NCBI RefSeq assembly: GCF_003711205.1
Contig: NZ_CP031013.1
Coordinates: 1,902,501-1,966,500, forward strand
Reading direction: 5' to 3'
DNA: 64,000 nucleotides
From: Polaromonas sp. SP1
Lineage (GTDB): Bacteria; Pseudomonadota; Gammaproteobacteria; Burkholderiales; Burkholderiaceae_C
In this document: piece after piece, positions 59,764 to 64,000 of the stretch
Numbering within the stretch: the stretch's first letter is position 1
Layout of the letters: the number at the start of each line of letters is the position of its first letter
The notes under the pieces: generated by a model
Told to the model about the DNA's origin: nothing
What the model saw: only the letters and a program-made list of their open reading frames with translations
Databases searched by the model: none
Made by a program: the position numbers and the translations under genes

Positions 59764-61983
59764 ATGGCAACTCGATTCATCATAGGCCGCGGCGAACTAC
59801 TGACCTTCGATATTCCACCGCCACTCATGAAGGCCGACAAGGCGCGGCCCTATTCGCTCGAGGATGCGCGATCGCATCTCATGCCGCAAATATTGGAAAC
59901 AGTCGGGGAGGTTATTCAACTGCCCGATGCGGCATGCCCCGCAGGCTACGCCGTGGCAAAGGTGGACTTGCATCCCACATTCATTGCAAAGAGCTTTTTC
60001 CCTCGCGCATTCTTGCGTCAAGCCGGGTTGGTCTCAGTTGGCAGTAAGACGGTGATGACAACGCCGCGCGTGGATCTGCGAAAGACTGCTACCAAGCAAT
60101 CCGAATCCACGCAGCTTTTCGTAGCGGGCAGACGCGATAGCTTTTCGAGGTTACCAGGAGTCATTGCGGATCTTGCCGAACTCTCGCCACAGGCTTTGCA
60201 ATTCGCTGAGATTGAGGAATTTTCTTCTGTGCGGCCTACTGACCGGATGCGCACCGGGGTCGCCGACGCAGCAGAGGATGTTTTCGAAGTTGGGTTGCAT
60301 GTTTTGCCTGATGAAGGCGTGGCATTCACCCAGCAAGCCTTTGTTGAATATGCTCGGGCCTGCGAGTTTCATGTCCACACAGATCTGGCCATTCCGGTGG
60401 GCGGCATGCTGTTCGTACCAGTGCGAGGTGAAAAGTCCCGTCTGGCTCAGCTTGCTCTTTTCACCATGATGCGAGTGGTTCGCCCAATGCCACCGTTGCG
60501 CAACTTCCGGCCCCTTCTACGTGCCACGTCACTGGCCATCCCTTTCGCTCTTCCCAAGGTAGAACCATTGTCGGACGAGCCATCCGTAGCAGTGTTGGAT
60601 GGGGGGTTGCCCAACGATCATGTGCTCGACCGATATGTAGGTCAATATGTCAAGTCTGATCCGTCTGCGTCAGACGTCCCCGACTTCCTAGATCACGGAC
60701 TGGGTGTGACGTCGGCGCTACTGTTCGGAGCAATCGAACCGGGACAGGAGGCGGAGCGTCCTTTTTCTTATGTGGACCATATCCGCATCCTCGATGAAAA
60801 AACGGGGCAAGAGGATCATCTCGAGCTTTTTCGCACGCTCGGACATATCGAAGAAGTACTACTGACACGGCAGTACCAGTTCCTTAACCTGAGTCTCGGT
60901 CCAGAGCTGCCAATGGAAGATAACGACGTTCATGCATGGACGGCGCTCATCGATGATCTTTTGTCCGATGGAGATACGCTCCTTACTGTGGCCGCGGGGA
61001 ACAACGGCAAAGAAAGCGCGTTAGGCGGTCTCAATCGAGTGCAGGTGCCTGCGGACAGCGTCAACGCCCTGTCGGTAGGCGCTTGCACGCGCACTGATAA
61101 CAATTGGGCCCGGGCGGACTATAGCGCCGTAGGGCCCGGCCGCAGTCCCGGCAGGCGCAAGCCCGATGTGGTTGCTTTTGGAGGCAGTCCCAAGGAATAT
61201 TTCCATGTGGCGGCGCCTGGCAAAAAGGCGACGCTGGCGGCGACGATGGGAACAAGTTTCGCGTCGCCGCTGACGCTGCGTTCGGGCGTTGGTGTGCGTG
61301 CTTATCTTGGCGAAGCGATCAACCCTCTTACGATCAAGGGGCTGCTGGTCCATGCTGCGCACGTGCACGGTACCGAATCGCCTGAAGCTGTAGGCTGGGG
61401 GCGGATCCCTACGGATATTGGCACCATGATTGTCTGCGGGGATGGCGTGGCGCGCATTATTTATCAGGGCCGGCTAAAACCTGGAAAGTACCTGCGCGCA
61501 CGCGTTCCCCTGCCCAAGACACCATTGCAAGGCATGGTGACACTGACGGCTACATTCTGCTATGCAAGCCCTGTGGATGTGGAAGATGCTGCAGCTTACA
61601 CAAAGGCGGGATTGGATATAACGTTTCGGCCGCATACGGGAAAAGCAGCGGGTAAACAGACCAAGTCGCGGTCTTTTTTTTCGAAGAAGGAATTTCGCAC
61701 AGAGCAGGAACAGCGCGCCGACCTCGGAAAGTGGGAGACCGTCTTGCACGCGAGCGAAAAAATGCGAGGTAGCAGTCTGCATGAGGCCACCTTCGACATC
61801 CATTACAACGCACGCGACGGCGGTGCAGTAGCCAGCTCCGGAACCGACCTAATACCGTATGCGCTCATACTGACTGTAGAAGCACCACGCCATCCCGAGA
61901 TATATTCGGAAATCTTGCGAGCGCACACGGTGCTTAAGGCTGTCGAACCGAGGATCGCTCTGCCAGTTCGGATCAATTCGTAA
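59764..61983 (+). CDS. ietS: Cytoplasmic subtilisin-like protease, IetS-like (antiphage IetAS system)
   Basis: 739 residues. The S8 triad is complete: Asp279 (VAVLDGGLP), His311 (DHGLGVTSAL) and Ser498 (MGTSFASP), with oxyanion Asn413/414 (VAAGNNGKE). The 265-residue N-terminal region is unlike secreted pro-peptides, and no signal peptide exists. The C-terminal 200 residues are beta-rich and may bind substrate. The ATG directly follows the TGA of the ATPase gene, with AAAGGAG six bases before it. In IetAS both genes are needed for defence; the ATPase presumably controls proteolysis. Composition matches ietA, not the host genes. Confidence 0.86.
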   Translation: MATRFIIGRGELLTFDIPPPLMKADKARPYSLEDARSHLMPQILETVGEVIQLPDAACPAGYAVAKVDLHPTFIAKSFFPRAFLRQAGLVSVGSKTVMTTPRVDLRKTATKQSESTQLFVAGRRDSFSRLPGVIADLAELSPQALQFAEIEEFSSVRPTDRMRTGVADAAEDVFEVGLHVLPDEGVAFTQQAFVEYARACEFHVHTDLAIPVGGMLFVPVRGEKSRLAQLALFTMMRVVRPMPPLRNFRPLLRATSLAIPFALPKVEPLSDEPSVAVLDGGLPNDHVLDRYVGQYVKSDPSASDVPDFLDHGLGVTSALLFGAIEPGQEAERPFSYVDHIRILDEKTGQEDHLELFRTLGHIEEVLLTRQYQFLNLSLGPELPMEDNDVHAWTALIDDLLSDGDTLLTVAAGNNGKESALGGLNRVQVPADSVNALSVGACTRTDNNWARADYSAVGPGRSPGRRKPDVVAFGGSPKEYFHVAAPGKKATLAATMGTSFASPLTLRSGVGVRAYLGEAINPLTIKGLLVHAAHVHGTESPEAVGWGRIPTDIGTMIVCGDGVARIIYQGRLKPGKYLRARVPLPKTPLQGMVTLTATFCYASPVDVEDAAAYTKAGLDITFRPHTGKAAGKQTKSRSFFSKKEFRTEQEQRADLGKWETVLHASEKMRGSSLHEATFDIHYNARDGGAVASSGTDLIPYALILTVEAPRHPEIYSEILRAHTVLKAVEPRIALPVRINS

Positions 61984-61994
61984 AGGAGAAAAAC

Positions 61995-62336
61995 ATGGGA
62001 AAAGCGAAACCTGTGCAACTTCCTAATGGTCGCTTCTGGGAAAAGAAAGGCGATGCGCATCAGCATTTCAAGGACATGCTTGCGCGGTATCCAGTGGGTG
62101 AGCGCGTCATGGATGCCCAAGACGAGTCCGATTTGACAGCTCTTCTGCAGGTATATGACAGTGCTGTGCCATCCGGAGCTCCCACAAAGTGTGGCACCGG
62201 TGTCGCGTTCTTCTCCAAACAGACCAATCGGGGAGACGGATACTCCACAGATGGGTTTCATGTACACCGCAAGGACGGCACGCAGATCGACTTCAGCTAT
62301 CCGGATGCACTGACGGTAGCCGCCAATTTGCCGTAG
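61995..62336 (+). CDS. DUF3223 (DCL-like) domain protein
   Basis: 113 residues. Sequence pattern FKDMLARYPVGERV ... DLTALLQVYD ... KCGTGVAFFSKQTN, YSTDGFHVHRKDGTQIDFSYPDAL matches what I recall of DUF3223, the domain of the plant DCL protein, with the closing RxDGxxxDFSY motif. No function is established. It starts 11 bases after the protease stop with an AGGAG ribosome-binding site, so it is expressed with ietAS and may be an accessory, target or immunity factor of the system. Confidence 0.72.
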   Translation: MGKAKPVQLPNGRFWEKKGDAHQHFKDMLARYPVGERVMDAQDESDLTALLQVYDSAVPSGAPTKCGTGVAFFSKQTNRGDGYSTDGFHVHRKDGTQIDFSYPDALTVAANLP

Positions 62337-62371
62337 CGGGTCTTCTGGTGGACCTTTAGCCTCTACCTCTT

Positions 62372-63160
62372 ATGGCGCTAACAGATTTCTACGACCTTCG
62401 CCAGATTCGCGGAAAGCGCGTATATATCGTTGACGACCACCACAAAGCGCTGGCCGCTTGGGCGGTAGAGCGGCGCGCTTTGGAGCGCCCGCCGACGCTC
62501 ATCACCGTCGACCACCATATGGACACGGACGATTCCTTCCGAAAGTATGCTTTTCTGAAAACGGAGGGTGCGGGAGAGGACGAGGAGATCGAAGCTATTC
62601 GCGCTGAGCAGCTCGCAAAGCTGAATCGGCAGGATGACGCGTCTCTGGCCGCTGCGATTGACATCCTCGCGCACGACGAGCATATCCAAGCGGCGGTGGC
62701 GTGCGGCATCCTTGTCCGATCGTTTTCGATCCAGCTTAGTGATGGAGGAGGTTCGGATCTTGGCGAAACACGGCGAGACGGTCTATACGTCATTTCGCAT
62801 AGGTGCGCGATTGGCTGTGAAAAGCGGACCTATGACGAAGAGTGCGCGCGTCACCACTCGGACCAGATCATCGAGAGCACGTACCTTGAAGATCAGCTCG
62901 TCCGCGCAAACGCGCTTGCGGCATCAATTGGTTTGCCCACTGTAGAGACACAGCCATATATCCTAGATATCGATCTCGACTGCTTTCATTCTTGGAGTGC
63001 AACGCAGCCGCGCGACGACTCGACGCTTCGGCGACTGATGGCTGGCGCCTTGGCTATTACCATTGCGACCGAGCCAAAGTGCGTTGAAGAACTTTGGCTC
63101 GATGACAAATGTGCCCCTGACCATGCTTCGATACTCTCTCGATTGCTGGCAAGGATTTAG
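62372..63160 (+). CDS. UPF0489-family protein (ureohydrolase-like metal site)
   Basis: 262 residues. VYIVDDHHKALAAWA near the start, ITVDHHMDTDD (Asp47, His48, His49, Asp51) and ILDIDLDCFHSW (Asp199, Asp201, Asp203) recall the UPF0489 family, which shows arginase/deacetylase-type DxHxD and DxD metal motifs. Function is unknown in bacteria and eukaryotes. It lies 35 bases after the DUF3223 gene, same strand, similar AT-rich codon use, and ends the island. A metal-dependent hydrolase acting with IetAS is a possibility, not shown. Confidence 0.72.
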   Translation: MALTDFYDLRQIRGKRVYIVDDHHKALAAWAVERRALERPPTLITVDHHMDTDDSFRKYAFLKTEGAGEDEEIEAIRAEQLAKLNRQDDASLAAAIDILAHDEHIQAAVACGILVRSFSIQLSDGGGSDLGETRRDGLYVISHRCAIGCEKRTYDEECARHHSDQIIESTYLEDQLVRANALAASIGLPTVETQPYILDIDLDCFHSWSATQPRDDSTLRRLMAGALAITIATEPKCVEELWLDDKCAPDHASILSRLLARI

Positions 63161-63176
63161 GCTTTGGTCGTGACTC

Positions 63177-63187
63177 ACTAAGTCTTA
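63177..63187 (+). repeat. Right imperfect direct repeat flanking the island
   Basis: ACTAAGTCTTA, 10 of 11 bases identical to 58385-58395. It lies between the last island gene and the convergent AraC gene. Confidence 0.3.
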
Positions 63188-63205
63188 CCCCATACTCTTG
63201 CGTAG

Positions 63206-64000
63206 CTAGCTTTTACGTCTGAAATCGCCGGGCGTCATCCCCGCCCAAATTTGAAACGCCCGAATAAAACTCTTCTCATTCCGAAACCCCGAAGCCTCAG
63301 CCACCTGCTTGATAGGCTTTGAGGTTCTCAGCAGCAACTCCTTCGCCTTCTCAAACCGCACCTCATCCTTGAGCTGTTGCAGCGAAGCGCCTTCTTCCTG
63401 AATTTGGCGGTGCAATGAGCGCGCCGACATATTCAGTGCAGCAGCCAAAGTCTCCGCATTGTGTGAGGCCACCGCAGGGTTCGCCAGCGCTTGGCGCACC
63501 TGCTCTACCAGCAACCTGTCGCGCCGGTACTGCAATACCGTTAGCGGCAAGGCTCGCTGCAGCATCTGCTGCAAGGCTTTTTCATCGCGGCGCAGCGGCA
63601 AGGCCAGGTAGCGCGCATCAAAGCGGATCTCGGCCTGTGCGGCATTGAATTGCAGCGGCCCGGGGAACATCAGCCCATAGGCTTCCACATGCGGCGGCGT
63701 AGCAAACGGAAATCTTGCGCCTTGCAACGGGATGCGCGAGTCCACGTACCAGCAGGCCAGGCCGTGGATGTTGCGCAGTACGTGGACCAGGCCAAACTCT
63801 CCGACCTTGCCCGGCTCTTTCTCTTCGACCGTGATGGCCGCTGTGTCGCCGGAGGTGACGACGCGCAGGGTGATGTCGTCGGCAATCAACGCGTGGTGGC
63901 GGCACCAGCGTTTGAGGGCCACGCCCAGGTTGGGCGAGCTGATCGATGCGCGGGCGAGCATGCCGTAGCTGCCCCAGGGCAGTTTGCGGCTGAAGGCGCC
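63206..64000 (-). CDS. AraC-family transcriptional regulator, 5' end outside window
   Basis: At least 265 residues; the frame stays open to the window edge with plausible family sequence (LPWGSYGM before MLARAS), so the true start lies beyond 64000. The N-terminal part is an arabinose-binding-like domain of the OruR/ArgR-like AraC group. The C-terminal double HTH reads LAAALNMSARSLHRQIQEEG and VAEASGFRNEKSFIRAFQIWAGMTPGDFR. GC-rich codons match the host, so the island ends between this gene and 63160. Confidence 0.88.
   Translation of the reverse strand, partial: GAFSRKLPWGSYGMLARASISSPNLGVALKRWCRHHALIADDITLRVVTSGDTAAITVEEKEPGKVGEFGLVHVLRNIHGLACWYVDSRIPLQGARFPFATPPHVEAYGLMFPGPLQFNAAQAEIRFDARYLALPLRRDEKALQQMLQRALPLTVLQYRRDRLLVEQVRQALANPAVASHNAETLAAALNMSARSLHRQIQEEGASLQQLKDEVRFEKAKELLLRTSKPIKQVAEASGFRNEKSFIRAFQIWAGMTPGDFRRKS

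Noticed and set aside
58320..63205. An insertion sequence, prophage or integrase carrying the island
   Set aside because: No transposase, recombinase, tRNA or terminal inverted repeats are visible; only a weak 11-bp direct repeat flanks it.

Overview
The window is a high-GC chromosomal segment of a betaproteobacterium, most likely Burkholderiales, family Comamonadaceae. Polaromonas or Rhodoferax relatives seem plausible, but the genus cannot be fixed from the sequence alone. Support comes from the rRNA sequence, a glyQS-gmhB-plsC gene string, LiuR-type leucine catabolism genes, heavy C/G bias in third codon positions, and several short dispersed repeat families.

Layout. 0-2.2 kb: 3' half of a 23S rRNA gene, then 5S rRNA and a strong terminator. 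2.3-9.0 kb: fadD with an MBL hydrolase, then a Tat-signal protein, a GMC oxidoreductase and an alpha/beta hydrolase. 9.0-20.3 kb: a signalling region. It holds a LuxR-type and a Crp/Fnr-type regulator, a reverse-strand operon (class III cyclase-TPR, PAP2/haloperoxidase-like protein, cytoplasmic S8 protease), a response regulator-cyclase and a large hybrid histidine kinase. 20.2-23.7 kb: hpd-pheC-phhA aromatic amino acid genes divergent from an Lrp/AsnC regulator. 24-32.3 kb: GNAT, CorC, Lnt, a LysR/L-asparaginase pair and an SDR/LysR pair. 32.4-38 kb: glyQ, glyS, gmhB, plsC and a zinc metallopeptidase. 38-43.8 kb: a receiver / multi-PAS kinase / HTH-receiver set, the last gene frameshifted. 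43.9-53.1 kb: leucine and acyl-CoA catabolism around a MerR regulator (LiuR-like). It has two near-identical perfect palindromic operators, isovaleryl-CoA dehydrogenase, carbonic anhydrase, AceK, thiolase, an SDR and an acyl-CoA dehydrogenase. 53.1-58.3 kb: small housekeeping genes, an aminotransferase and a formyltransferase-ACT-ACT fusion. 58.4-63.2 kb: a compositionally distinct four-gene island. 63.2-64.0 kb: a truncated AraC regulator.

Most notable points. (1) The island encodes an AAA+ ATPase and a cytoplasmic subtilase arranged like the IetAS antiphage pair. Two further genes, DUF3223-like and UPF0489-like, follow in the same direction and may extend the system. (2) A 49-bp composite repeat occurs ten times with fixed geometry (17-nt dyad, 20-nt spacer, 12-nt dyad). 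Four copies are translated inside proteins, all in the same codon phase, three of them in domain linkers or an N-terminal extension. (3) A cyclase-PAP2-subtilase operon lies beside a Crp-family regulator that keeps cyclic-nucleotide contact residues, with a second cyclase encoded divergently. (4) A 10-formyl-THF-hydrolase-like domain is fused to two C-terminal ACT domains, the reverse of the PurU order. All functional statements are by recognition of motifs; no searches were run.
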